A DNA stretch of 45,044 bases from a virus, in IMG/VR virus record IMGVR_UViG_3300046533_000107, positions 1 through 45,044 of that record; one strand, 5' to 3'. Below, one piece after another: positions 24,243 through 32,431 of this stretch. The notes beneath the pieces are model-generated. The model did no database searches, was not told the DNA's origin, and was given only the letters and a program-made list of their open reading frames with translations. Every line of letters begins with the position of its first letter. Position 1 is the stretch's first letter. The translations under genes and the position numbers were made by a program.

Positions 24243-24656
24243 TTACATCATTGACTTCATGTTCCGAATCAGATTTCGGTTGGCATCACTCGTGCCGGGC
24301 TGGTTGGCCAACCACTCCATTGCCACGATCCATGACTTCATCTGGCTGGTAGCTGCGCTGGTGTCGGGCTGCGCAATGGCCTCAAGGCCAGCACCTTCAC
24401 CAAGAGCCGCGCCATCCGTTACCGGAGCCTCTGAAGTGGAAGGCTCTCCGAATCCAATGGCTTCTGGACGCATGCTTCCCATAAGAGAACCAATGTCCAT
24501 CCCGCCCGGAGAGGCGCCCATCGGGGCGCCGGACTTGATCTCCTGAAAGTCTTTGTTCTCGCCGTACTGGGCATTGGGGAGAGTGCTATTGGCCGCTCCC
24601 ACTGCCTTGTCTGTCCGCTGACTGAACTGCCCCGGACCAGCTACAGGAGTACCCAT
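24243..24656 (-). CDS. Gly/Ser-rich hypothetical virion protein, 137 aa
   Basis: A low-complexity, Gly/Ser/Ala/Met-rich protein of 137 aa (GSLMGSMRPEAIGFG, DGAALGEGAGLEAI) ending in a short helix (ANRNLIRNMKSMM). ATG 24656 has GGGAGAG 6-10 nt upstream. It lies between portal and the giant virion protein. Function unknown; a head-assembly accessory role is possible. Confidence 0.6.
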   Translation of the reverse strand: MGTPVAGPGQFSQRTDKAVGAANSTLPNAQYGENKDFQEIKSGAPMGASPGGMDIGSLMGSMRPEAIGFGEPSTSEAPVTDGAALGEGAGLEAIAQPDTSAATSQMKSWIVAMEWLANQPGTSDANRNLIRNMKSMM

Positions 24657-24674
24657 ATAGCACTCTCCCTTCTG

Positions 24675-24887
24675 CTACTTGGCCATGGTCCCGCCGCCGC
24701 GCGTAAGCGGCGTCGAAACAACAACGTCACTCGACCAATTGTGAGTGGTCGGAGTGGTTCCATTGAACCGAGGGTCGCCCTTGTTGCTGCCGATAAGCGG
24801 CTGAGTCAGATGAGGGGCGAGAGTGCCACCCTCGTCGGCCCACTTGTTAACAGCGGTGTGAGCACCATCAAACATCTTGCCGTCCAT
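24675..24887 (-). CDS. Small hypothetical protein, 70 aa
   Basis: ATG 24887 with AAGGAG 6 nt upstream encodes 70 residues of Gly/Thr/Asn-rich sequence (HLTQPLIGSNKGDPRFNG). A much longer frame overlaps on this strand but is a shadow of the portal gene 3' end. It follows portal and is probably a small virion or assembly protein. Confidence 0.65.
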   Translation of the reverse strand: MDGKMFDGAHTAVNKWADEGGTLAPHLTQPLIGSNKGDPRFNGTTPTTHNWSSDVVVSTPLTRGGGTMAK

Positions 24888-24897
24888 ACGATTCTCC

Positions 24898-26712
24898 TTA
24901 GATAGCCGACTGCCGCTGAGTGCGAGCAGACATGGTTGCCTCACCCGAAGAGGTGAGGCCAGCCAGCATGGACTGTAGGTCCATACCCTGAGGGGCCTCA
25001 GAAGCGCCTGGAAGGCCCCCTGTGGCGCCTTCCTCGGGTGCCGCGCCCCCTTGTGCCAACATGGCTTCCAGAGGGTTCTGAGGGGCCGCCTGCGCCTTCG
25101 AGTCGGGCTGGAATACTTCGAGGACTGCATCCTGCACGGACTTGCCCTTCTCCCTCAGCTTGATCAGGTCCGCCATGCGCTTCAGTGCTGCAATCGGGTC
25201 CTGTCCCTGAAGGGCCATCTGAGGGATGGCTTGAGCGTAGCCCATCATCCCTTGCTTGAGAGCATCTACCATCTGTTCGTTGTCGATCTGCTGTTGCATG
25301 GCGACTACGTCGATGCTCATCGGAAGCTGTCGCTGGAAGAAGTCCCTGGAGATGAGCTGGTCACCCCGAAGTTGAAGGAGACCAACGATCGCCCTAGCCG
25401 GATCTTGGCCAGCAGCAAAGCCATAGGTGACGTCAACCGTGTGGTTGCCGTCGATATCCTTGCCAGGAACGTAGTCCTCTTCGAATGGTGTTCCCTGAAC
25501 GGTTCCACGAACGGTCTTCTTCACCTTGGGCCAAAGCTTCTCGTCCATCTCGAAGCATAGCTCGATGGCGGTACGAAGAGCTTCTGCAAGAACCGTCTGC
25601 CCCGTGGAGACTACGGTATTGAATCCACCCATCAGAGCCTGTACGCCCCGGCCCGTAATGACCGAAGCATCTACGTTGCCCGACCTCGCTTCCGGAGTTC
25701 GCGTTCCTACGCGCAACTCCTGCTCAAGCATGGCCCCTTCCTGAAATGCTGCGGAAGGAACGTCAACGCCAACCCTGCGGATCTTTTCCGGGCTGTCGGT
25801 GCGGATGATGGCGTCATCACCGAAGGTCATCTTCTGGACGTCACGAGGGACGGCCATCGGAGCCCTTACGGTCTTCTCTGTGGCTTCCAGTCCAAGCAAG
25901 GCCATGCGGGCCTTGGCGAGCTGAACCCAGATGGCGTCATCGTAGGCGCCACGCTCTTCATTGTCATAGCCGGGCCGAATGCCCTGAGCCACATAGACCT
26001 TGCCGAGGGGGTTCGGCATGACGCTGACTATCTGATTGCCGTGGGCCGGAAGGTAGATGACGATGGTCTCTGCATCGCAGTACTTGACCAGCTCAATCTT
26101 CCGCCGGGCCATTCCGGCCATGCCGCTGCCAGGGCCTCGCGAACTCTCCGACTTCATCAGCACTTGCTGTAGGTGCGGGAACTTGGAGACGAGGTGAATG
26201 GCCTCTTCGACCCACACCTTGGAGAACGAAGTGATCTCACCGAACATGTTCTTCTCGGTGTATGTACCCATAGGGTTTTCTACCCGGATGTACGGACGCT
26301 TGTTCTTGAAGTCCGGCTCGATGATGTACAGGACTTCGGCATACGTGCTGTAGAAGTCTGCTGCAACGATCTGACGTCCGGCTGTGAGGCCGGACGACTG
26401 GACGTAAGAGTTGGCTACCTTCGTCTTCTTGCTGGAGAACTTCTTGGCCTTGTCGGTGACTCCGGTGCCGGTGGCGCAATTGATCGAAGGCATTGCCCCC
26501 ATGACCTCTGCGGTATCACGAGCGCTGGTGTCAATGAGGTTGGCCACAATCGGATGGGGCCATGCGTCAGGCATCGCCCCTGGCATTACAGTTTCAATCT
26601 TGCCGGAACGAACGTCGTGAACGTTGTTGCGCCGCTGGTCCCTGTCGGAACTGGCCTGGCGAAGAGTCTCAACGCGGGATGCGATTTGTTCGATGGACCT
26701 TGCCATGCTCAC
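24898..26712 (-). CDS. Portal protein
   Basis: This 604-aa protein is in the canonical position between the terminase/lysin cluster and head genes. Portal-like features include an N-terminal helical domain (RSIEQIASRVETLRQ), a central beta-rich wing region with PMPNPLGKVYVAQGI and RPGYDNEERGAYDDAIWVQ segments, and a C-terminal helical tail with Pro/Gly/Met-rich disorder (GATGGLPGASEAPQGMD). The ring it forms is the DNA entry and exit channel. Family recognised by size, order and general signatures rather than a single motif. Confidence 0.8.
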   Translation of the reverse strand: MSMARSIEQIASRVETLRQASSDRDQRRNNVHDVRSGKIETVMPGAMPDAWPHPIVANLIDTSARDTAEVMGAMPSINCATGTGVTDKAKKFSSKKTKVANSYVQSSGLTAGRQIVAADFYSTYAEVLYIIEPDFKNKRPYIRVENPMGTYTEKNMFGEITSFSKVWVEEAIHLVSKFPHLQQVLMKSESSRGPGSGMAGMARRKIELVKYCDAETIVIYLPAHGNQIVSVMPNPLGKVYVAQGIRPGYDNEERGAYDDAIWVQLAKARMALLGLEATEKTVRAPMAVPRDVQKMTFGDDAIIRTDSPEKIRRVGVDVPSAAFQEGAMLEQELRVGTRTPEARSGNVDASVITGRGVQALMGGFNTVVSTGQTVLAEALRTAIELCFEMDEKLWPKVKKTVRGTVQGTPFEEDYVPGKDIDGNHTVDVTYGFAAGQDPARAIVGLLQLRGDQLISRDFFQRQLPMSIDVVAMQQQIDNEQMVDALKQGMMGYAQAIPQMALQGQDPIAALKRMADLIKLREKGKSVQDAVLEVFQPDSKAQAAPQNPLEAMLAQGGAAPEEGATGGLPGASEAPQGMDLQSMLAGLTSSGEATMSARTQRQSAI

Positions 26713-26718
26713 TCCTTC

Positions 26719-27486
26719 CTACTTAGGGACCCTCAGCTTTGACCAGCTAGAAGCTCCTGGGATACCGTCAGCATCTTTGCCGGAGTATCCAAGCTTTCGC
26801 TGGAACCAGGCGTATGCCTTCTTGTCTGCATCGGACCACTTGGGTCCGGGTCCAACCTTGTAACCCTTGTATCCCTCGGCAACCAGTCGCTTGCCCATGG
26901 CGGAGATGAGAGGGTTGTTTCGTCCGATCCTGAAGAACGGAGCGCCCGGGAAGGGCGCGTATACCGGCTTGGGCTTTGCTGTCACCTTCCCAGGCTCAAG
27001 CTTGCCGGACTTCACGAGAGCGTAAAGAGCGTCACCGGGGCATGCCGTGGCAAAACCATCCCGATGCCCCTTGATCTCCTTACCCGTGCCGTGATCACGG
27101 AGATGGCGGATCACCCACTTCAGTCCTGAGACAACGTCCGCACTGACGGACTTGTCTTCGGGTCCGTAGAAGACAACGACACTGTCATGATCCGCATTAA
27201 GCGCCTGGTTGCCGTTGGCTCCGGTTCGGAATCCAAGACCACGGCCCTCAAGGACAGCGCCGTGGATACATACTGCGAAAGAGTAGGCGACATCGGAATA
27301 CCCCTCTGCCTTGTTAGCTAGGTGACTCTTCCGGATGGAAGTCCAGTGGGAGGCGCACTTCGAGTGCGCCATGTCCGGTGTCGCAGTTCCTTCATAGTGG
27401 ACCTTGACGCCCCTGGTTGCGCGGGCCTTCAGGGGAGCGGCGGACTTCGGCCATCCGAGATCCTTGCGAGAGATGTACTCGGTCAC
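26719..27486 (-). CDS. Endolysin: N-acetylmuramoyl-L-alanine amidase (PGRP fold)
   Basis: A 255-aa amidase of the PGRP/amidase-2 fold. The zinc ligands fit His30 (KVHYEG), His141 (KGHRD) and Cys149 (TACPGD), and the GTGKEIKGHRDGFATACPG stretch is a strong family marker. Residues about 185-255 form a peptidoglycan-binding-like C-terminal domain (DKKAYAWFQRKLGYSG and DADGIPGASSW). It cuts the amide bond between MurNAc and L-Ala at the end of infection. It lies between the anti-defence-like gene and the portal, unusually far from the putative holins. ATG at 27486 overlaps the previous stop as ATGA. Confidence 0.9.
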   Translation of the reverse strand: MTEYISRKDLGWPKSAAPLKARATRGVKVHYEGTATPDMAHSKCASHWTSIRKSHLANKAEGYSDVAYSFAVCIHGAVLEGRGLGFRTGANGNQALNADHDSVVVFYGPEDKSVSADVVSGLKWVIRHLRDHGTGKEIKGHRDGFATACPGDALYALVKSGKLEPGKVTAKPKPVYAPFPGAPFFRIGRNNPLISAMGKRLVAEGYKGYKVGPGPKWSDADKKAYAWFQRKLGYSGKDADGIPGASSWSKLRVPK

Positions 27487-27716
27487 CCTGTCTCCTTGTT
27501 TCGAGCGATAGCAGCGTTCGACCAGAACATTGCTTCCTCAATCTTGGTCAAGGCGAGAGCCTTCTCTCGGCCGTCAGGCACGCCGTGAAGCACCTTGAGG
27601 GCAAGGTCTCGATGGGCCGCTCGCACGCTGGTGTGCTCATCACGCTTCTCCTGCGTGGTTGCAGCGTGGAACGCGAACCGATGCTCGATGTCCTCGATTG
27701 AATTGGGGGTAGTCAT
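27483..27716 (-). CDS. Acb2/Tad1-family cyclic-nucleotide sponge (anti-CBASS/anti-Thoeris)
   Basis: This 77-aa helical protein resembles Acb2 (anti-CBASS 2, T4 Vs.4), which binds the cyclic nucleotide signals of CBASS and blocks effector activation; the related Tad1 does the same for Thoeris. Signature features: RFAFH near the N-terminus (residues 13-17), DGREKALALTKIEEAMFWSN, and the closing AAIARN. The conserved FW/MWANAAIAR ending and the RExxxAL-EEA helix match the family. The true ATG is 27716, overlapping the terminase stop as ATGA; the nominal longer start is three codons upstream. Ligand choice (CBASS or Thoeris) cannot be decided from sequence. Confidence 0.75.
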   Translation of the reverse strand: MTTPNSIEDIEHRFAFHAATTQEKRDEHTSVRAAHRDLALKVLHGVPDGREKALALTKIEEAMFWSNAAIARNKETG

Positions 27717-29656
27717 CCCCACCACTCTCCTCCGCCATTGGCCATGGCCGCCTGAGCCATGTGATCCAGATCGATTGTCATTGACTTCTGCTTGTCCCGT
27801 GGGGACTGGTATTCATTGGCCACATGGAAGACCGACTCAAGGCTGTTGACCATCTCTCTGGCCCTGGTCTCCGCGAACCACAGTGCCATCACCGTGTCCT
27901 GCTTGGCCTTGCTCTGGGGGAACCAGGTGACAAGCTGTTCGATCAGCGCCTTGACGCCCTCGTTCTGAGAACGGTTGGGCAGCCGGATCAGGCCCTTGCC
28001 TTCCTTGGCTCCGTCGAAGAGCATCGACATGGAAGCAACACCGAAGTCGATGTCGTTCTTGTTGTTGCCGGTGAAGTGCTCCCTCAAGAGGCAGCCCCTG
28101 CTGCCGAGGAAGTTTCTCAGGTCCTGGTTCTGTGTGACCATCAGGTTCATCGCGTTCTTCTCGATGGCCCATTCGTTCACGTGGTACTTGACTGTCCACT
28201 CTTTGATCTTGTCGAAGAGGTCATCGGGTTTGCAGTTGGCGCGAGTCCATACGTCCAGCACCCACCGCACTCCCGACATTCGATCCACAGCAAGTATGGT
28301 CGCTGCACTGTGACCAGTGATAGCCGGGTCGAACCCGCCAATGACGTAGAGACCGTCCATGCCGTTGGGTCGGTGTCCAGGTGCCCCCCGCTGCATGAAG
28401 CCAGCGGCTCGCATTCCGTCGATACTAGCGTGAACCTTGTCGGGAGGAAAGATTGCATCTGCTGTCACCTGCTCCTGCTGGTAGACCATTGCCCAGTTCT
28501 GAGCCGAGCTTGTGGCTCGGCGTCGGGCTAGGGCCTTCCCTGAGTGCCAGGGATAGAGCCCATCCTCGTTCTGCTGAACCAGCTTTCTTGCTCCCAGCGA
28601 CACTGGGGGTCGGTTGGTCCAGGGTGCGAGAACATGCCAGTCGTCGGGATTGTCTGCGAACTCAAGAACTGCTGGCTGAGTAAGATAGGTCCAGGGTGAC
28701 TCCTCATCCTGCCCATACCACTCAGGCTTTTGAATCTCGCTGTATAGCTCGACAGGAGCCAGGCGGGTACCGACCAGGAGAAGGGTTCCGCCTGGGTACG
28801 AAAGACGGTTGATGACCTCACGCTGAATCCAATCGATCTGCTTCTCGAACTCATGGGCGTTCTTACCGGTGACCGTGTCATCAAGGATGATCAGGTCAGC
28901 TCGGTTACCGTAGATCTGGCCGTTCATGCCCAGAGCCTGAACCGTGGGAGTTGCCTCGCCGGAGTCTCGCGACTCTGCGTTGATGTAGATCGCGTCAGCC
29001 GTCCAGGAAGCAGAGTTGGCATCGAAGCCCCCTTCGGGGGCAAAGGCGTTCTGCAACTTCTTGTACGACTGGTTCACTCCTGCGAGGCGATCCTTGATCG
29101 CCCGAAGGAACCTTTTGGCCATCTCCTGAGTCTGCGAGACGATGATGATTCGGATGTTCGGATCCTGGCAGATCCTGTAGGTCGTGTAGTTGACCGTGAT
29201 CGTCGTGGACTTCGAATGCTCCGGAGGAGTGTTGACGATGACCATGCCGGGGTCACCCGGCTTGTACACCTGATTCATGTGGAGGTTCCGAGGCGTGCGG
29301 CCTTCCAGGATGTCGTACCACTGAAGCTGGTGATTGAAGAGCTTGGTGTCGAGATAGTCCTCACAGAAAGCCGGAAAGTCCGGCATCTCTGCCCTGGCCT
29401 CCGCAGCCTTCTCGGGATGCCGCATCAGCTTGATGCGGTCCATGTCCCTTCGGAAGTTCTCGTCGGAGTTGCGCCAGTTCTGGATGGTGTTCCTGTGGAC
29501 ACCCAGATCGTCAGCAGCATCAGACTGCGTCAGGCCCTTCTGGAGGTACTTGAGGACCGTAGCCTTGCCAGCCCGGATCTTGGGGTTGCCCTGTGAACCA
29601 CCCCTGGGCTTCTTGGTAAGCCTCTTTCCGTCTTCGGTCACATAGACCTTCGCCAT
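27713..29656 (-). CDS. Large terminase with N-terminal HTH domain
   Basis: The 647-aa protein drives ATP-dependent DNA packaging. The start is ATG 29656 with GAGGAG 10 nt upstream; the longer frame to 29704 lacks a site. Residues 33-75 form a helix-turn-helix (LTQSDAADDLGVHRNTIQNW) like small-terminase DNA-binding domains. The ATPase motor has a Walker A-like NTPPEHSKST at 142-151 and Walker B LIILDD at about 255-260. The nuclease domain shows GGFDPAITGH and DFGVASM segments with conserved acidic residues. The stop overlaps the anti-defence gene start (ATGA). The N-terminal HTH may replace a missing small terminase. Confidence 0.9.
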   Translation of the reverse strand: MAKVYVTEDGKRLTKKPRGGSQGNPKIRAGKATVLKYLQKGLTQSDAADDLGVHRNTIQNWRNSDENFRRDMDRIKLMRHPEKAAEARAEMPDFPAFCEDYLDTKLFNHQLQWYDILEGRTPRNLHMNQVYKPGDPGMVIVNTPPEHSKSTTITVNYTTYRICQDPNIRIIIVSQTQEMAKRFLRAIKDRLAGVNQSYKKLQNAFAPEGGFDANSASWTADAIYINAESRDSGEATPTVQALGMNGQIYGNRADLIILDDTVTGKNAHEFEKQIDWIQREVINRLSYPGGTLLLVGTRLAPVELYSEIQKPEWYGQDEESPWTYLTQPAVLEFADNPDDWHVLAPWTNRPPVSLGARKLVQQNEDGLYPWHSGKALARRRATSSAQNWAMVYQQEQVTADAIFPPDKVHASIDGMRAAGFMQRGAPGHRPNGMDGLYVIGGFDPAITGHSAATILAVDRMSGVRWVLDVWTRANCKPDDLFDKIKEWTVKYHVNEWAIEKNAMNLMVTQNQDLRNFLGSRGCLLREHFTGNNKNDIDFGVASMSMLFDGAKEGKGLIRLPNRSQNEGVKALIEQLVTWFPQSKAKQDTVMALWFAETRAREMVNSLESVFHVANEYQSPRDKQKSMTIDLDHMAQAAMANGGGEWWG

Positions 29657-30100
29657 TTGTGACCGCTCCTCTGTATATCTGTACGGACTGTTTCTTCGAA
29701 ACATCTGTACGAAGTCAATGGAATCTCCACGGCCGAAGGGCCGTGGGATATGGCGGAGAAAGATTCGGCGTTAGCCGTAGTGCACTGAACCGTACATCTT
29801 CAGTACCGCCCTCAAGGCGGTACGTACAGTCTGTATAGATCTACAGAGTCTGTAGTCTTGCATACTTCACGACAACCCCTTAGGGGGTTGTCTTGTATCA
29901 TGCAGTCTCTACAGTTTGTAAGTAGTGTCGTTCGGTCGCTTCGCTCCCTCACTGAAGTATGTACGGTTGTATGGATCATTCGCACAACCCCTTTACCTAT
30001 TCTTTACCAACTATCTACGGAGGGTGATCATATGCCACCCCCTTCGTCACTCTGTGTATAAATTGGGGGTTGGTGCCTGTGATCCATGTTACATCCGGAT
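29657..30100. other. Divergent intergenic region, hairpin-rich left part
   Basis: No convincing gene is found. Three perfect hairpins occur: CCACGGCC/GGCCGTGG at 29727-29746, GTACCGCC/GGCGGTAC at 29803-29823 and GACAACCCC/GGGGTTGTC at 29871-29892. Repeats of GTACAG-type words (29680, 29705, 29790, 29818, 29958) and a CGTACAGAT pair upstream of terminase may be promoter or regulator sites for the late operon. Composition is AT-richer than coding regions. Confidence 0.6.
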
Positions 30101-30914
30101 TGGGTCTCACACACACACACACGGCCGCGATTAAACATGCCCGGGTCCGCATAGTCATGCAGCTCTGCTCACTCTGGGTGTGGACAGACTGCACAGAGAG
30201 TACAGATTGGATGGTTGAATCTCGAACAGTTCAGGCTTGAAGAGTTGAGGGCTGAACAGTGTACATACTACATAGATAGGCAGCCTCACCATATATATGC
30301 ATAGGTATGCACCATACCGCATAACCATGCAGTGTTGGAGTGTGTGCTCATATGAGCGGGCAGATGTTCAGATGTGCGCGTTCATGTATGTGGACAGCTG
30401 TACATGGATGTGAATAGAGCTTCCATAATGCGGAAGACTGCTTCCATCTAGCAGAAGCCAGGCAGATTGGGCAGATTGCCTAGGATATGCAGGCTGTGGG
30501 CGTGGATGACCATGGAATCGAAGGGGTGGGACTATACTGAGTACGCCATACGCAGTCTGCACAGGCACCAATCTCCCCACCCACACAGATCAAGGCAGAC
30601 CCACAGATCCACCCCAGAATCCACAGAACAAGCCCTCCGACAGCCTGGCAATCCAAGCCTGATCCCTGCATCCACCCATCTATTCCAAGTCCTGCGCACG
30701 CCCTTCCAGGGGGCGTGCTGATCCAGCAGAAAGTAAGACCTCTTCCACTCCGCCAACCCTTACATCCACCACTTTTCCACAGCAAATCAAAGCAAAGTAT
30801 CAGTACATCACCACAGGTCAACAGGATGATTGCAGTAATTGCTCTTGAGAAGTCTCAGATCAGGGGTAGACAGCCCACACCGTTCCGAGGATTGTTCTCT
30901 CTGTCACCACCGCT
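30100..30914. other. Candidate replication origin region with DnaA-box-like sites
   Basis: There is no supported gene. DnaA-box-like 9-mers occur at 30179-30187 and 30389-30397 (TGTGGACAG, each one base from the actinobacterial consensus read on the other strand), at 30773-30781 (TTTTCCACA), and weakly at 30617-30625. A CA dinucleotide run lies at 30109-30121, and the 30560-30790 part is pyrimidine-rich with little G on the plus strand. Together with the absence of a phage DNA polymerase this fits a DnaA-dependent or host-recruiting origin. Origin activity is inferred. Confidence 0.45.
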
Positions 30915-31855
30915 CAGCACAACCGGGCAGAGGGACTAGCCAGACCGCATCGCAAGGTGTAGCGTCTGGCGAAGTGCAGAGAGGCCGGAACCCAAGCCTT
31001 CGAGCCTGTAGGCGCCTTCCCCCAAAGGGAACGTACCTACAGAGCCGTTAGGTGAGGCAGGAAAGCCTCACAGAAGCACTGGACAGCACAACTCCACAGC
31101 GCGCTAGATGCACACCGACAAGAGCGGGAGTGCCTACCGGTCAGGCAGTACGTAGAGCCGGAAGGGAAGCCGTGAGGGGGTCCTCGGATCACCAGAGCGG
31201 ATAACCGGCACGGAAACCAGCGGCACGAAGTGTTAAGCAAAAGGCTGTCCGCGAGCAGCAATGGTCTACCCGTGAGTCGATGAACATCTAGCGCGCAGGA
31301 GAGCTTGACAGCCGGACTCGCAAGGGTCTAGCGTCTAGCACAGCAAGACAGCAAGACAGCAAGACAACTCAACATCGTGTGTATGGAGCTACGGGCCCTA
31401 ACCGGTTCTTTCGAGTCCGAGAACGCCCCTGAAGGGCGTTCGTACAGCTTAGTCAGATCTTGACGAGCGATGAGGGCAGTACAAAGGCGCCTAAGTTGAC
31501 AGCACACGACAAGACTAAGAAAGAGGCCAAGAGCGGCCAGAACGCCCCTGTAAAGGGAGCGCAACCGCAAGGGCTGGGATGGACCTTCCCGAGCATGTGG
31601 GGCTGGCAGAGAACGGCACAGACGGTCATAACGTCTGGTCGGGACAGCATCTGTCAGAGTCGGAGAAATCCAGGGCTGTACCTTGAGAACTCAACAGTGA
31701 GCAGTCTGGCAGTGCTAAACGCAGACACCTATTAGGCAAGCGTCCGTAGGGGACGCCTAGACCGAACGGATCAAGCGCAGGTCACCACCTGCGTGAGTCC
31801 AGCGTGATGGAGTTGCCAGACATTCTCTCTCGTCCCAGCGCTACGGCGCTGGGCT
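30915..31855 (+). ncRNA. Candidate large structured non-coding RNA (about 0.9 kb)
   Basis: The region has no gene but is full of short perfect hairpins. Examples: CCAGAC...GTCTGG at 30940-30969 with an inner GCAA-capped stem; CTGTAGG...CCTACAG at 31006-31042; GTGAGGC...GCCTCAC at 31052-31071; TGCCT...AGGCA at 31131-31147; GAACGCCC...GGGCGTTC at 31421-31441; CCCT-GTAA-AGGG at 31546-31557; CC-GCAA-GG at 31565-31572; GCGTCC...GGACGC at 31740-31756; CGCAGGT-CACC-ACCTGCG at 31776-31793; CCCAGCGC-TACG-GCGCTGGG at 31834-31853. GNRA and UNCG loops plus a TATGG...CCTAAC receptor-like pair suggest tertiary folding. Size and style resemble phage ornate RNAs (GOLLD, ROOL), but I cannot assign it. Strand is inferred from the downstream genes. 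Confidence 0.6.
31341..31364. repeat. CAGCAAGA tandem repeat, three copies
   Basis: Three exact head-to-tail copies of an 8-base unit, CAGCAAGA, lie inside the structured RNA region. They may be a linker, or a slippage-prone spot in the RNA. Confidence 0.8.
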
Positions 31856-32048
31856 CCCTTCTGGCCTGCTTGGTCATGAAGGCGGAGAGTGAATGGTGAT
31901 CAGCAATCAGGATCGTCACTCATTCTCCGCCAACGTGGTCATGATGGGCCAGAGAGTGATCAGTGAGTCAGCCCTTTAGGGTGTTATGACTCATTGGTCG
32001 CTCTAGGCGCTCGCTTCAGGGCGAGCGCTTGATCAAGGGAGAGAGAAC
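31856..32048 (+). other. Structured leader before the first small-gene cassette
   Basis: GGCGGAGAGTGA at 31881-31892 pairs with TCATTCTCCGCC at 31920-31931 over 12 bases (one G-U). A second stem, TGAGTCA...TGACTCA, and a third, CGCTCGC...GCGAGCG at about 32008-32028, follow. The GGTCATGA word occurs twice in a parallel arrangement (about 31872 and 31937). The leader ends in AAGGGAGAGAGAAC just before the ATG. It may be an attenuator or stability element. Confidence 0.55.
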
Positions 32049-32222
32049 ATGGACGAGTTCGAATTGACGGACACGTACAAGTGGGTGCTGTGGATCGGCG
32101 ATGAGCCGATCTACGGAAACGACTATCAGCACATGGTTCAGCAAGCCGAGAGTCATGGCCTCACCATGGACAGAATCATGAGCACTTCGGCCGTAATGTA
32201 CACGTACACGGTCGGAGCGTGA
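32049..32222 (+). CDS. Small hypothetical protein, 57 aa (cassette 1)
   Basis: The ATG follows the GGGAGAGAGAAC leader common to this region. The product is 57 aa, helical with a Trp/Tyr-rich front (YKWVLWIGDEPIYGNDYQ). It is the first gene of the plus-strand early-type region. Unknown function. Confidence 0.7.
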   Translation: MDEFELTDTYKWVLWIGDEPIYGNDYQHMVQQAESHGLTMDRIMSTSAVMYTYTVGA

Positions 32223-32236
32223 GGGGCGTGACTGAC

Positions 32237-32338
32237 ATGAACACACGATATGCGGACGACGAAGACGAAGACAAAGGGGGCGTTGACTCTGGCGAGAGCA
32301 CCGTCTTAGACGAAGAACTCAAGGATGACAGTTTTTAG
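32237..32338 (+). CDS. Small acidic protein, 33 aa
   Basis: ATG 32237 (GAGGGG about 10 nt upstream) encodes 33 residues, very acidic (DDEDEDKGGVDSGESTV). A GTG three codons upstream is possible. The stop is two bases before the first repeated RNA element. Function unknown; DNA-mimic or signal-interfering roles are pure speculation. Confidence 0.55.
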   Translation: MNTRYADDEDEDKGGVDSGESTVLDEELKDDSF

Positions 32339-32339
32339 C

Positions 32340-32404
32340 CTGTAGCCAGATGGAGCTTCTGGGCGCCCCGCAAGGGGCGTCCGGGGGTTGCAACGGCACT
32401 ACAG
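32340..32404 (+). repeat. Intergenic closed-stem RNA element, copy 1
   Basis: A 65-base element starts with CTGTAGCC and ends GGCACTACAG; CTGTAG pairs with CTACAG, and CC with GG. Inside are CCAGA...TCTGG and GCGCCCC-GCAA-GGGGCGT hairpins. It is identical base for base to the copy at 33926-33990. Confidence 0.85.
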
Positions 32405-32431
32405 CCGAACGCACCACAAGGGAGAGAGAAT

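Noticed and set aside
30109-30121. CA dinucleotide run
   Set aside because: Too short to call a microsatellite of interest, but noted as part of the AT-richer region.
30480-30821. Minus-strand frame of 113 codons in the divergent region
   Set aside because: No ribosome-binding site, odd composition (Trp, Gly, Cys), and no resemblance to any neighbour. It lies in the hairpin and DnaA-box region.
29657-32048. Integration site or integrase
   Set aside because: No integrase or excisionase was found anywhere, and no tRNA lies in this region, so the gap is not an attP by available evidence.
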